64,000 bases of DNA from Chryseobacterium sp. ISL-80 (GTDB lineage Bacteria > Bacillota > Bacilli > Bacillales > Cytobacillaceae): assembly GCA_018613055.1 (NCBI GenBank), contig JAGGQZ010000001.1:28348-92347 (forward strand). The letters are read 5' to 3'. Shown here in pieces: positions 7,939 to 17,343 of the stretch (the first letter of the stretch is position 1; each line of letters starts with the position of its first letter). The notes beneath the pieces were generated by a model that was not told the DNA's origin, did no database searches, and was given only the letters and a program-made list of their open reading frames with translations. The position numbers and the translations under genes were made by a program.

Positions 7939-9279
7939 TTGAGTAAAATATACGTACTGGATACAAACGTCTTATTACAGGATCCGCACGCAATCTTTTC
8001 CTTTCAAGACAATGAAGTTGTCATACCTGCTGTAGTTCTGGAGGAAGTGGATTCAAAGAAAAGATATATGGATGAAATTGGGCGCAATGCACGCCAGGTT
8101 TCAAGGCTTATAGACGGAATGAGGGAAACAGGGAAGCTGCATGAGAAAATCAATTTGGAAGGCGGGGGAACGCTCAGGATCGAGTTAAACCATCGCTCGT
8201 TCCATCAGCTTCAGGAAATCTTCGTTGAAAAAACAAATGACAACCGGATCCTGGCAGTGGCCAAAAACCTCAGTCTTGAAGAAGAAACTAAAGAAGATGG
8301 CCGTCCGGTCATCCTGGTCAGCAAAGACGCGTTAGTCCGGGTAAAAGCAGATGCGATAGGACTGATTGCTGAGGATTTCTTAAGTGATAGGGTTGTGGAA
8401 ATGAATCATCTTTATTCCGGCTATGCAGAAATATATCTGGAAATAGAGGTGCTTAACCGTTTTTATGAAAAAGGAGAACTTGATTTCTCTGAATTAAAAG
8501 GTCAGAACTTTTTTTACCCTAATCAATTTGTGATCATGAAGGACCTTCTTGGAAGTTCCGCATCGGCCATTGCAATCGTCGATACAAAGAAGAAAAAAGT
8601 AAAAAAACTGGTATTCGAAAATGAGGGGAAACATATCTGGGGAATCAGGCCGAGAAATGTTCAGCAAATCATGGCAATGGAATTGCTTTTACGGCAAGAC
8701 ATGCCTTTAATCACACTGATCGGCCGTGCGGGGACAGGCAAAACATTGCTCGCTTTAGCAACAGGTTTACTCCAGACGGAAGATTTGAACATTTTTAAGA
8801 AGCTGCTTGTGGCAAGACCAATTGTGCCCGTCGGAAAGGACCTTGGATTTTTGCCTGGTGAAAAACAGGAAAAGCTCAGGCCGTGGATGCAGCCAATTTA
8901 TGATAACCTGGAGTTTTTATTCAACACGAAAAAACCGGGTGAGCTCGATGCAATTCTGGCGGGAATGGGTTCAATCGAGGTCGAAGCACTGACATATATA
9001 AGGGGTAGAAGTATCCCGGATCAATTCATCATCATTGATGAAGCCCAGAACTTGACAAAACATGAGGTGAAAACAATCCTTACAAGGGTAGGGGAACGAA
9101 GCAAAATCGTCCTGATGGGCGACCCTGATCAAATCGACCATCCTTATCTGGATGCTTATAATAACGGTTTGACTTATGTTGTTGAGAAATTCAAGGATCA
9201 GCAGATTTCCGGGCATGTACAGCTCGTCAAAGGAGAAAGATCGCCGCTTGCCCAGCTGGCTGCTGACATTTTAAAGTAA
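7939..9279 (+). CDS. ylaK: PhoH family ATPase with N-terminal PIN domain (YlaK)
   Basis: A 446-residue two-domain protein. The N-terminal PIN ribonuclease domain starts KIYVLDTNVLLQDP, with the acidic residue in LDTNVL and EE in VVLEEVDS. The C-terminal PhoH domain has Walker A GRAGTGKT and Walker B IIIDEAQN followed by GDPDQID. The architecture suggests an ATP-dependent RNA helicase/nuclease; its exact role in Bacillus is unknown. The TTG at 7939 follows GGGAGG with a seven-base gap and gives the family start. The 37 extra upstream residues of the open frame are not expected to be translated. Confidence 0.93.
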   Translation: MSKIYVLDTNVLLQDPHAIFSFQDNEVVIPAVVLEEVDSKKRYMDEIGRNARQVSRLIDGMRETGKLHEKINLEGGGTLRIELNHRSFHQLQEIFVEKTNDNRILAVAKNLSLEEETKEDGRPVILVSKDALVRVKADAIGLIAEDFLSDRVVEMNHLYSGYAEIYLEIEVLNRFYEKGELDFSELKGQNFFYPNQFVIMKDLLGSSASAIAIVDTKKKKVKKLVFENEGKHIWGIRPRNVQQIMAMELLLRQDMPLITLIGRAGTGKTLLALATGLLQTEDLNIFKKLLVARPIVPVGKDLGFLPGEKQEKLRPWMQPIYDNLEFLFNTKKPGELDAILAGMGSIEVEALTYIRGRSIPDQFIIIDEAQNLTKHEVKTILTRVGERSKIVLMGDPDQIDHPYLDAYNNGLTYVVEKFKDQQISGHVQLVKGERSPLAQLAADILK

Positions 9280-9326
9280 AGACATTTGAAAAATCCTGCA
9301 GCTAGAGGCAGCATTACAACAAATAT

Positions 9327-9352
9327 AACGGGCACCCTGCAGGATGCCCGTT
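9327..9352. terminator. Hairpin between convergent genes, probable terminator
   Basis: AACGGGCA / TGCCCGTT stem lies between ylaK and the convergent 166-aa gene. The downstream T-run is weak on the plus strand, and TATATTT follows on the minus strand. Confidence 0.5.
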
Positions 9353-9367
9353 CGTGTAACTTACATA

Positions 9368-9868
9368 TTATTCGACAGTAAATCCGGTAACATTTTTGAT
9401 TGGATGATCCTTATTGGAGCCATCCTTGTAGTATATATGCAATGGGCCATCTTCCCTCAATGGCTTTCCGTCCTTTGAAAAACCGAGTATGATGTCTGCT
9501 GCCTCTTCAAGAGGAATTACGGCTTGATTGTTTTCGCCGTATTCAATGACGACATTTTTAGCTTCTTGCTCAGGTTCGGCGTTATCAAGGAATGGTTTGA
9601 ATGGAATTCCGAAAGTACCCGTAAGGACTTTTTCTTTCTGGAACTTCACTTCTGTCTTGAGTGTCGGCGGATAAACAGCACCTTCCATGATTTCGCGGTC
9701 CCAATGCTTGGACACTGATTTTGTATATTCTTCAAGAAGATCTTCGCTTTCCTTCTCATTAATGAAATATGTAGTCAAATCCACTTTTCTGTCATCAAAA
9801 ATCCAAACGCCAGAGTCCAGGGTGATTTTATATTTAACTTTTCCTTTGATTGGGATAATGGTTTCCAT
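9368..9868 (-). CDS. Conserved hypothetical protein, 166 aa
   Basis: A soluble 166-residue protein starting METIIPIKGKVKYKITLD. It is rich in beta strands, with a conserved-looking core (VWIFDDRKVDLTTYF, TGTFGIPFKPF) and the C-terminal segment GPLHIYYKDGS followed by PIKNVTGFTVE. Relatives lie between ylaK and ylaN in related Bacillaceae, some labelled peptidyl-prolyl isomerase. I see no recognisable isomerase domain and leave the function open. The C-terminal part faintly recalls the end of molybdopterin-binding oxidoreductase domains, which is only an impression. AGGAGG before 9868 decides the start. Confidence 0.8.
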   Translation of the reverse strand: METIIPIKGKVKYKITLDSGVWIFDDRKVDLTTYFINEKESEDLLEEYTKSVSKHWDREIMEGAVYPPTLKTEVKFQKEKVLTGTFGIPFKPFLDNAEPEQEAKNVVIEYGENNQAVIPLEEAADIILGFSKDGKPLREDGPLHIYYKDGSNKDHPIKNVTGFTVE

Positions 9869-10057
9869 AATTTCCTCCTGCAATTGTTCTGTATGTTATT
9901 TAATAAGTATAGCGATATTTGGAATGGATGTCATTTAAGCTATCCCAATTGCAATAACCAATTAATTCTGCATCCCTAATATTCTTGCATTTTTGTCCGC
10001 ATAAGGGTAAAATTTATAGATAGGATTGGGTAATCGCTCGGAAACGGGGGGATCAAG

Positions 10058-10339
10058 TTGGCGTCTGATATGATTATTAACCATCAGGAAAAAGCCCATG
10101 CCTTGTTAAAGGCTGACGCTGATAAAATTTTAAGGCTGATCAAAGTGCAAATGGATAACCTGACAATGCCTCAATGCCCTCTTTATGAAGAGGTTTTAGA
10201 TACGCAAATGTTTGGATTATCAAGAGAGATAGACTTTGCAGTGAGGCTCGGCTTAATCGAAGAAACAGATGGGAAAGTAATTCTTGACCAATTGGAAAGG
10301 GAACTTTCCATTTTGCATGAAGCTTCGTTAAAAAAATAA
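10058..10339 (+). CDS. ylaN: YlaN (UPF0358), Fur-interacting protein
   Basis: A 93-residue protein nearly identical in its core to B. subtilis YlaN ([15 protein letters not shown], then [17 protein letters not shown]). Work in Bacillus and Staphylococcus reports that YlaN binds Fe(II) and interacts with the iron repressor Fur, relieving Fur repression, and that it matters for growth under iron limitation. The TTG at 10058 has GGGGGGAT six bases upstream and gives the expected length. It is monocistronic, closed by a terminator at 10344. Confidence 0.95.
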   Translation: MASDMIINHQEKAHALLKADADKILRLIKVQMDNLTMPQCPLYEEVLDTQMFGLSREIDFAVRLGLIEETDGKVILDQLERELSILHEASLKK

Positions 10340-10343
10340 CCCT

Positions 10344-10384
10344 AAAAACTCAAACAATCCTATAATGGATGTTTGAGTTTTTTT
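10344..10384 (+). terminator. Rho-independent terminator of ylaN
   Basis: AAAAACTCAAACA / TGTTTGAGTTTTT stem of 13 bp with a 13-base loop and a T-tract. Confidence 0.9.
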
Positions 10385-10520
10385 GTAGAACGCCCATCGG
10401 TTTAGAACATAACAGCGATATGACTTTATTACATTTCTTTATAACTTTTCCTAAACAAAGGCAGGATATTTCAACTTATAGTAGAATAGATTAAACAACT
10501 TAGAAGATGGGGAAGAGACA

Positions 10521-11729
10521 ATGTTTAAAAAAATACTGAAATCCTATGACTATTCATTGATCATTGTTGTAGTGCTCTTATGCTTGTTCGGACTTGTCAT
10601 GGTTTACAGTGCCAGCATGGTCACTGCCATTCAAAGGTATGACTATCCAAGTGATTTTTTCTTTCAAAAACAAAAGTTTAATTTGTTGGTAGCTTCTGTT
10701 TTGTTCATCCTAGCGGCGTTATTCCCCTATAAAGCGATGAAAAGCACTAGATTATTGCTTCCGATGGTGACGTTTATCCTCGGCGGACTAGCTGCATTGT
10801 TTTTATTCGGGAAAGTGACGAACAATGCGTTAAGTTGGTTTGAACTTGGCGCAAGGAGTCTTCAGCCATCTGAATTTGCCAAATTGAGCGTTATTATTTA
10901 TCTATCTGCGGTATATGCCAAAAAACAGGCCTACATAAACCAGTTCAATAAAGGTGTAGTACCGCCGCTTGTATATTTGATCCTGGTTTGCATGCTGGTT
11001 GCCATCCAGCCTGACTTCGGTACTGCAGCGATCATTTTTGCAATCGCGGCAACCATCATCATTTCTTCAGGTATGAACCTGAGAAATATCGCCAAGCTAA
11101 TTTTATTCGGACTGGCTTTTTTGGCCCCATTTGTTGTATTCCTTCAGGATGAGATTTTTTCTGAAACCAGGATGGGAAGGTTTACCGCCTACAGCAATCC
11201 ATTCACGGATGAACAGAATACAGGTTATCATTTGGCCAATTCCTATTATGCAATTGGCTCAGGCGGCCTGAAAGGGCTCGGTCTTGGTGAAAGTGTGCAA
11301 AAGCTTGGATATCTTCCAGAGCCGCACACCGACTTCATCATTGCCGTGATCTCCGAAGAGTTAGGGATTTTTGGTGTGGGATTTGTGTTGCTGAGCCTCG
11401 GGTTCATTGTTTTAAAAGGAATCCATATAGGCCTGAAGTGTAAAGATCCATTTGGAAGCTTGCTGGCTATAGGAATTTCGAGCATGATTGGGATACAGTC
11501 ATTTGTCAACCTGGGCGGCGCCTCAGGGGTCATTCCATTGACAGGGGTACCGCTGCCATTTGTCAGCTATGGGGGATCTTCTTTGCTCCAGCTGGCAATA
11601 GCCACGGGAATTCTCGTCAATGTTTCAATGTTCGTTAATTACGAAGAGAAATATAAAAAGGACAAGATCTCCCAGCCGAAACCTTCTCCAGCCATGGTCA
11701 ACCAGAATACATTCAAGTTCAGGTCATGA
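10521..11729 (+). CDS. ftsW: FtsW/RodA/SpoVE family glycosyltransferase (FtsW)
   Basis: A 402-residue polytopic SEDS protein with about ten membrane segments. It polymerises lipid II into glycan strands at the division septum together with a class B PBP. The family motifs are present: LGARSLQPSEFAKLS around residue 115, the catalytic-loop AIQPDFGTA around residue 163, the long extracellular loop with ANSYYAIGSGGLKGLGLG, and the C-terminal PFVSYGGSS. The position between ylaN and ctaA matches B. subtilis ylaO/ftsW. A second SEDS gene (spoVE) is at 57313. GGGGAAGAG precedes the ATG. Confidence 0.94.
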   Translation: MFKKILKSYDYSLIIVVVLLCLFGLVMVYSASMVTAIQRYDYPSDFFFQKQKFNLLVASVLFILAALFPYKAMKSTRLLLPMVTFILGGLAALFLFGKVTNNALSWFELGARSLQPSEFAKLSVIIYLSAVYAKKQAYINQFNKGVVPPLVYLILVCMLVAIQPDFGTAAIIFAIAATIIISSGMNLRNIAKLILFGLAFLAPFVVFLQDEIFSETRMGRFTAYSNPFTDEQNTGYHLANSYYAIGSGGLKGLGLGESVQKLGYLPEPHTDFIIAVISEELGIFGVGFVLLSLGFIVLKGIHIGLKCKDPFGSLLAIGISSMIGIQSFVNLGGASGVIPLTGVPLPFVSYGGSSLLQLAIATGILVNVSMFVNYEEKYKKDKISQPKPSPAMVNQNTFKFRS

Positions 11730-11740
11730 CATAAAACAAA

Positions 11741-11774
11741 AGAAGCTGCAGCAATTGCTGCAGCTTCTTATTTT
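11741..11774. terminator. Bidirectional terminator ftsW/ctaA
   Basis: AGAAGCTGCAGC / GCTGCAGCTTCT perfect stem around AATT, with T-rich flanks on both strands, between the convergent ftsW and ctaA. Confidence 0.88.
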
Positions 11775-12724
11775 ACAGTTGCCGGGGAAAGGTCAACGGC
11801 TGAAGGTTTCTCTACCCTAGCGGCATTTTTCTTGCTTCTGGAAACAAGAAGGATGAAGTAGCTGAATACACCAAACAGTACTGAGATGAAGAAAGCATGT
11901 GCCAAAGCGATATACAAATTAAGTCTGGTATAAATAATCAGTGCTCCTGCGGTCACCTGAAGTGAAACCAGCACCATGGAAATGATCCAGCCCCAGTATA
12001 ATACTCTCTCATGTTTGTAATGTTTTACGGTGATATAGGTTACGTAGGCAATCCAGATAAAAATGAATCCGGCTGCTGCCCTGTGGCCCATCTGAACCCA
12101 TTCATACAGGTTCGTTGGCAGGAAGGAACCGTCGTTGGTGCATAATGGCCAGTCTTTGCAGACGAGGCTTGCATTCATGTGTCTAACCAGTGCTCCCGTA
12201 TAGACAACAATATAGCTGTATACTGCCAGTCCAATAATATGGAACCTCATTCTTTTATCGATCACTAATTTTTCAGCCTCAAACTTTTTATCGACTTCAA
12301 ATATAAGCAAAGTCAATAATAGGACAGATGCAAAAGAAATAAGTGAAATGCCAAAGTGAAGCGCGAGAACAAAATCTGATTGTCCCCAAACGACAGCGGC
12401 AGCGCCAATCAAAGCCTGCAGAACCAAAAAGAAAAATGATAAAACAGCAAGGAACTTCGTTTCTCGTATATGGCCAATAGCTTTCCATGTCCAAATAGAC
12501 AAAATAAGTACCATGAACCCTACGCTGCCCGATACTAACCTGTGGGCAAGTTCAATAACCAATTCGGGAGTTATCTCAGTTGGAACGAATTCTCCGTTGC
12601 AAAGCGGCCAGGACCTTCCACAGCCCATTCCGGATTCAGTTTTAGTAACCAGTGCTCCCCCGAGTAAAACAAATAGCATCCCAATCGTGGTTAATACAGC
12701 AAGCCACTTTAGGGAACGATTCAT
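11768..12724 (-). CDS. ctaA: Heme A synthase CtaA
   Basis: A 318-residue eight-helix membrane enzyme that oxidises the C8 methyl of heme O to the formyl group of heme A, for cytochrome caa3. Both cysteine pairs are present (GCGRSWPLC around residues 35-43 and VCKDWPLC around residue 190). So are the heme-ligand histidines in [26 protein letters not shown] and LAHAFF. The ATG at 12724 follows AGGTGATG; a longer frame to 12763 has no matching N terminus. In B. subtilis pycA separates ftsW and ctaA, and it is absent here. Confidence 0.95.
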   Translation of the reverse strand: MNRSLKWLAVLTTIGMLFVLLGGALVTKTESGMGCGRSWPLCNGEFVPTEITPELVIELAHRLVSGSVGFMVLILSIWTWKAIGHIRETKFLAVLSFFFLVLQALIGAAAVVWGQSDFVLALHFGISLISFASVLLLTLLIFEVDKKFEAEKLVIDKRMRFHIIGLAVYSYIVVYTGALVRHMNASLVCKDWPLCTNDGSFLPTNLYEWVQMGHRAAAGFIFIWIAYVTYITVKHYKHERVLYWGWIISMVLVSLQVTAGALIIYTRLNLYIALAHAFFISVLFGVFSYFILLVSRSKKNAARVEKPSAVDLSPATVK

Positions 12725-13339
12725 AATCATCACCTGCTCATTCAAAGTTCGATAAGTTGTCAAATAATAAACTTGACATGTATAATGAAAGAAACTTGTA
12801 GAAAATAAAAAATTCTATTCCTATAATAACGAAGTTTGGCGAAAAAGGATAGAAAACAATACTTATGATACTACACAAAATAAGGTTTTTTTTCAATACT
12901 AACCTCCGGGATGGACATTGAAGCCTTTTATCGGTAAAATTCTCTTGGCAGTACCATCCCTGGGAGATTGGCAGACTACATACCAGCTTTTTTACATTCA
13001 TGAAAATATTATCCAAGAATATGTAATAATAGCTCTCCGACGATCCTTTTAATAAACATTCGATTCTAGTCAAAATTCCTTGCAATAAAAAAGAACTTTA
13101 TGGATAATGGCGGTAAGACACAAATTAGTCAAATTTTGTTCAAAAAAAATTCACAAAAAAGTTGTGAAGTGTGATTTAATATACAACGTAGGCTTTATTT
13201 TTCTACACAAACATTTAACAGCCTTAACACGTTGAGAATAGTGAAAACTATCTGGAATATGAAGTTGAAAATACTCTTCTTTTTTTTGTAAAAATTCGCA
13301 TCTTGAATTTGGAAGAAAAGGGGATGAAGGAGGATATGG
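12725..13339. other. Divergent ctaA-ctaB control region
   Basis: This 615-bp AT-rich gap between the divergent ctaA and ctaB contains no credible gene. It should hold both promoters. The only site I can define is the ResD-like pair at 13149-13169, listed separately. The sequence TTGACATGTATAAT at 12773 looks like promoter hexamers but lacks a usable spacer. Confidence 0.6.
13149..13169. promoter_or_regulatory. ResD-type binding sites
   Basis: ATTCACAAA at 13149-13157 is the exact complement of TTTGTGAAT, the published ResD consensus of B. subtilis. GTTGTGAAG at 13161-13169 is a second, 7-of-9 copy on the plus strand, four bases away and head-to-head. ResDE activates ctaA and ctaB in B. subtilis when oxygen is limiting. 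The pair is 170 bp before ctaB and 425 bp before ctaA, so ctaB is the likelier target. Confidence 0.6.
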
Positions 13340-14266
13340 ATGTCTAATTCAAAAGCTTTAACAGAAGCTGTATTGGAGAACGGACAGCCTGCAGTTGCGG
13401 AGAAGACAATGATGAAGGATTTTCTTGCACTGATTAAAGTAGGAATTGTTAATTCCAATGCAATGACAACTTTTACTGGTTTATGGCTTGCGCTTCATTT
13501 TAGCGGTGCGCGATTCCTGGATAATATTGATTTGATTCTTGCGACTTTGATCGGTTCATCCTTGATCGTTGCCGGCTCATGCAGCCTGAATAATTACATT
13601 GACCGGGATATCGACCACTTGATGGAACGGACAAAAGACCGTCCAACAGTTACTGGTAAAGTCCATCCAGGTAAAGTGGCGTTGATGAGTTTCCTGTTGA
13701 TCGGTATTGGTACCGCATTTTTGCTTACTACTACCATTACAGCTGCTGTAATCGGGCTGTTTGGAGTTTTTAGTTATGTTGTTCTATACACTTTGTGGTC
13801 GAAAAGACAATATGTTTCCAACACGATTGTCGGAAGTATCTCAGGAGCAGTACCGCCATTAATTGGCTGGGCTGCGGTTGACGCAAACCTTGATGTCATG
13901 GCCTGGATGCTTTTTGCCATCGTTTTTGTATGGCAGCCGCCGCATTTTTATGCTCTTGCGATGAGAAGGGCAGAAGAATACCGTGCAGCTGGAATCCCGA
14001 TGCTTCCTGTCGTAAAAGGATTCAAAGCGACGAAGAAGTCAATCTACCTATGGATTACAGCTTTATTGCCGCTCCCATTCTTCCTTCAGGAGCTTGGGAT
14101 CTCATTTATGGTTCTGGCAACCGTTCTGAATATTGGGTGGATTGTATTGGGAATCTATCTAGAAAAGCTTAAAGATGATATTAAATGGGCAAAACTGATG
14201 TTTGTATATTCTTTACAATACTTAACTGTCATGTTTGTCGCTATGGTAATTGTCACACTTATCTAA
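13340..14266 (+). CDS. ctaB: Protoheme IX farnesyltransferase CtaB
   Basis: A 308-residue polytopic UbiA-family prenyltransferase. It adds a farnesyl group to heme B to make heme O, the substrate of CtaA. The prenyl diphosphate/Mg2+ motif [19 protein letters not shown] lies at about residues 86-104, and the second conserved loop appears as YTLWSKRQ around residue 150. Another conserved segment is [19 protein letters not shown] precedes the ATG. It is followed after 100 bp by ctaC in the same direction and probably starts the cta operon. Confidence 0.95.
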   Translation: MSNSKALTEAVLENGQPAVAEKTMMKDFLALIKVGIVNSNAMTTFTGLWLALHFSGARFLDNIDLILATLIGSSLIVAGSCSLNNYIDRDIDHLMERTKDRPTVTGKVHPGKVALMSFLLIGIGTAFLLTTTITAAVIGLFGVFSYVVLYTLWSKRQYVSNTIVGSISGAVPPLIGWAAVDANLDVMAWMLFAIVFVWQPPHFYALAMRRAEEYRAAGIPMLPVVKGFKATKKSIYLWITALLPLPFFLQELGISFMVLATVLNIGWIVLGIYLEKLKDDIKWAKLMFVYSLQYLTVMFVAMVIVTLI

Positions 14267-14366
14267 CCTTCGTTAGGAGATTCACTCTTTGATGAGAGAG
14301 GATTTTTCCATATATTTTAAAACCAAATTAATAAGATTTTTTACGAAAGAGGGGTTTAATTAAGCT

Positions 14367-15440
14367 ATGAAGATGCTTGCTAAATGGCGTCTGCTATCAT
14401 TGTTCGCATTGATGGCATTAGTCTTGTCAGGCTGTGGAGAGCCATACTTGTCTGCGTTAAGACCTGCAGGTGAGGTTGCTCAATCCCAGTATGAACTCAT
14501 GTTGTTGAGCACGGCGATTATGGTGGGAGTAATTGCAATCGTCACAGTCATTTTTATTTATGTTGTCATGAAGTTCCGCAGGAAAAACGACAACGAAATT
14601 CCGAAGCAGGTTGAAGGAAGCCACAAGCTGGAAATCCTTTGGACTGTTATTCCGATCTTATTGCTTCTAATTCTAGCTGTTCCAACAGTGGCTGCAACGT
14701 TCAAGTTAGCGGATGTGTCACCAATGGATAAGAAAAATGCAGATGGAAAGACAGATGCTCTAGTAGTTAATGTCCGTGCAAATCTTTATTGGTGGGAATT
14801 CGAATATCCAAATGAAGAAATCATCACTAGCCAGGAATTGGTAGTGCCGACAGATGAAAAGGTTTACTTTAATCTGAAAGCTTCTGATGTTAAGCACTCA
14901 TTCTGGATTCCTTCTGCCGGAGGAAAGATGGATACGAATACCGACAACGTCAATAAGTTCTGGCTTGAGTTCGACAGTAAAGGTGCTGATGAAGCTGGCG
15001 GCCTGTTCTATGGAAAATGTGCTGAGCTATGCGGCCCTTCACACGCATTGATGGACTTCAAAGTAAAGGCAATGCCTCGCGCTGAATTCGATCAATGGGT
15101 AGCAAGTATGAAAACAGTTAAAGAACCTGTTAAAGCTGAAACAGCAACTGCACAGCAAGGACAGGAAATCTTCAATAACAGCTGTATTGGTTGCCATGCA
15201 GTAACTCCTGCAAACACGGCTCCAGAAGCAGCACGCGTTGGTCCTAACCTGACTAACTTCGGTGAACGTTCCCGTGTTGCTGGTGTGCTTGATCATTCTT
15301 CAGAAAATGTGAAGAAGTGGCTTGAGGACCCAGAGGCTTATAAGCCAGGAAATAAGATGACTGGAAAGTATCCTGAACTCTCTCCAGATGAGCTAGACGC
15401 ATTGGCAGAGTATCTGATGGGCTTGAAAGTCCAGAAATAA
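14367..15440 (+). CDS. ctaC: Cytochrome caa3 oxidase subunit II with fused cytochrome c
   Basis: A 357-residue lipoprotein with lipobox VLSGC (Cys around residue 23), two membrane helices and a periplasm-facing cupredoxin domain. The CuA ligands are complete: VKHSF, then CAELCGPSHALM with both Cys, His and Met. A C-terminal cytochrome c domain carries the heme site CIGCH (around residue 275) and a distal Met in GNKMTG. This fusion identifies a caa3-type oxidase that takes electrons from cytochrome c. GAGGGG is 12 bases before the ATG; another ATG lies two codons further. Confidence 0.96.
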   Translation: MKMLAKWRLLSLFALMALVLSGCGEPYLSALRPAGEVAQSQYELMLLSTAIMVGVIAIVTVIFIYVVMKFRRKNDNEIPKQVEGSHKLEILWTVIPILLLLILAVPTVAATFKLADVSPMDKKNADGKTDALVVNVRANLYWWEFEYPNEEIITSQELVVPTDEKVYFNLKASDVKHSFWIPSAGGKMDTNTDNVNKFWLEFDSKGADEAGGLFYGKCAELCGPSHALMDFKVKAMPRAEFDQWVASMKTVKEPVKAETATAQQGQEIFNNSCIGCHAVTPANTAPEAARVGPNLTNFGERSRVAGVLDHSSENVKKWLEDPEAYKPGNKMTGKYPELSPDELDALAEYLMGLKVQK

Positions 15441-15471
15441 AAGGGGATATGTTTGAAAGGGAGGTAAAACT

Positions 15472-17343
15472 GTGAGTACCTATACTCAGAAAAAAGGATT
15501 CGGCGCAACGTTATGGGACTTCCTGACAACGGTTGACCATAAAAAAATTGCCATCCTTTATCTAATCGCTGGCGGATTCTTCTTCCTCCTCGGAGGGCTT
15601 GAAGCGCTATTTATCCGTATCCAGCTTGCTGTGCCAAATAACGATTTTGTTAGCGCGGGATTCTATAACGAAATCCTGACGATGCACGGAACGACGATGA
15701 TCTTCCTTGCAGCGATGCCGCTTGTCTTTGCATTCATGAATGCCGTAATGCCACTCCAGATTGGTGCGCGTGACGTTGCGTTTCCATTCTTGAACTCTTT
15801 AGGATTCTGGTTATTCTTCTTTGGTGGAGTATTCCTGAACCTTTCATGGTTCCTTGGAGGAGCTCCGGATGCTGGTTGGACTTCTTACGCTTCATTATCC
15901 ATAGCGTCTGAAACACATGGTATCGACTTCTATGCACTTGGTTTGCAGATTTCAGGTGCGGGTACACTAATCGGGGGGATCAACTTCCTCGTAACGATTG
16001 TTAATATGCGTGCACCTGGTATGACATATATGAGGATGCCGATGTTCACTTGGGCTACATTCGTGACATCTGCCCTGATCTTGTTCGCATTCCCTCCATT
16101 GACTGTAGGTTTGTTCTTACTGATTTTTGACCGCATGTTCGGTTCTAATTTCTTTGATGTAGCAAACGGTGGTAACACAATTATCTGGGAACACCTTTTC
16201 TGGATCTTTGGTCACCCGGAAGTTTATATCTTGATTCTGCCGGCTTTCGGTATTTTCTCTGAGATATTCGCAATCTTCTCTAGAAAACGTCTTTTCGGTT
16301 ACTCATCCATGGTATTCGCGACTGTATTGATCGGTTTCCTAGGATTCATGGTATGGGCTCACCATATGTTCACAACAGGCCTTGGACCGATCGCAAACGC
16401 AATTTTTGCTGTAGCGACTATGGCCATTGCCGTACCGACTGGTATCAAGATTTTTAACTGGCTGTTCACGATGTGGGGAGGAAGCATTAAGTTCACTACG
16501 CCAATGCTTTGGGCTGTAGCGTTCATTCCTTCATTCGTAGCCGGTGGTGTAACTGGTGTCATGCTAGCATCAGCTGCAGCTGACTATCAGTACCACGACA
16601 GCTATTTCGTTGTCGCTCACTTCCACTATGTAATCGTAGGTGGGGTAGTATTCGCACTATTTGCAGGTGCACACCTGTATTGGCCAAAAATGTTTGGCAC
16701 AATGCTAAACGAAACTTTGGGTAAAATCACATTCTGGTTATTCCTGATTGGTTTCCACCTGACATTCTTCATCCAGCACTTCCTGGGATTGATGGGTATG
16801 CCACGTCGTATCTTCACATTCCTACCAGGACAGGGTCTTGAAACAGGAAACCTGATCAGTTCCATCGGTGCTGCTTTCATGGCAGTTGCTGTAATTGTTC
16901 TTTTGATTAACGTTGTTATGACAACTGTTAAAAACGAAAAAGTTGGAAATGATCCGTGGGGCGATGGCCGTACTCTTGAGTGGGCAATTGCATCACCACC
17001 GCCATTCTACAACTTCAAGCAGCTTCCATTAGTTCGTGGACTTGATGCTTACTGGCTTGAAAAAATGGAAGGCAAAAAGGGTATGACGCCTGCAGAACCA
17101 CTGGGCGATATCCACATGCCGAACAACTCATTCATTCCTTTCGTGATCGCACTTGGTCTCTTCATCGCAGCATTTGGTGCAATGTACCGTGCAGAGACAA
17201 GCTGGGGCTTGCTGGTACTAATTCTAGGAATGGCAGTAACATTAGGAGCAATGTTCGTCCGCTCTATTAAAGATGATCATGGCTTCCATATTCATAAAGA
17301 AGATCTTATGGATGATGATAATGATAAGGGGGTAAAGGCATAA
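15472..17343 (+). CDS. ctaD: Cytochrome c oxidase subunit I
   Basis: A 623-residue heme-copper oxidase core subunit with at least 12 membrane helices and a long C-terminal extension, as in B. subtilis CtaD. It shows the low-spin heme His in MHGTTMIF, the CuB ligands with the cross-linked Tyr in HPEVYI, WAHHMFTTG, and the heme a/a3 histidines in HFHYVIVGG. It reduces O2 to water and pumps protons. GGGAGG supports the GTG start. The stop overlaps the ctaE start by one base. Confidence 0.97.
   Translation: MSTYTQKKGFGATLWDFLTTVDHKKIAILYLIAGGFFFLLGGLEALFIRIQLAVPNNDFVSAGFYNEILTMHGTTMIFLAAMPLVFAFMNAVMPLQIGARDVAFPFLNSLGFWLFFFGGVFLNLSWFLGGAPDAGWTSYASLSIASETHGIDFYALGLQISGAGTLIGGINFLVTIVNMRAPGMTYMRMPMFTWATFVTSALILFAFPPLTVGLFLLIFDRMFGSNFFDVANGGNTIIWEHLFWIFGHPEVYILILPAFGIFSEIFAIFSRKRLFGYSSMVFATVLIGFLGFMVWAHHMFTTGLGPIANAIFAVATMAIAVPTGIKIFNWLFTMWGGSIKFTTPMLWAVAFIPSFVAGGVTGVMLASAAADYQYHDSYFVVAHFHYVIVGGVVFALFAGAHLYWPKMFGTMLNETLGKITFWLFLIGFHLTFFIQHFLGLMGMPRRIFTFLPGQGLETGNLISSIGAAFMAVAVIVLLINVVMTTVKNEKVGNDPWGDGRTLEWAIASPPPFYNFKQLPLVRGLDAYWLEKMEGKKGMTPAEPLGDIHMPNNSFIPFVIALGLFIAAFGAMYRAETSWGLLVLILGMAVTLGAMFVRSIKDDHGFHIHKEDLMDDDNDKGVKA

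Noticed and set aside
12773-12786. Promoter TTGACATGTATAAT near ctaA
   Set aside because: The hexamers are separated by only two bases, so they cannot form one sigma-A promoter.
13150-13168. Rex operator
   Set aside because: The halves are in the reverse order (TTCACAA then TTGTGAA) with a short gap; the ResD reading fits exactly.
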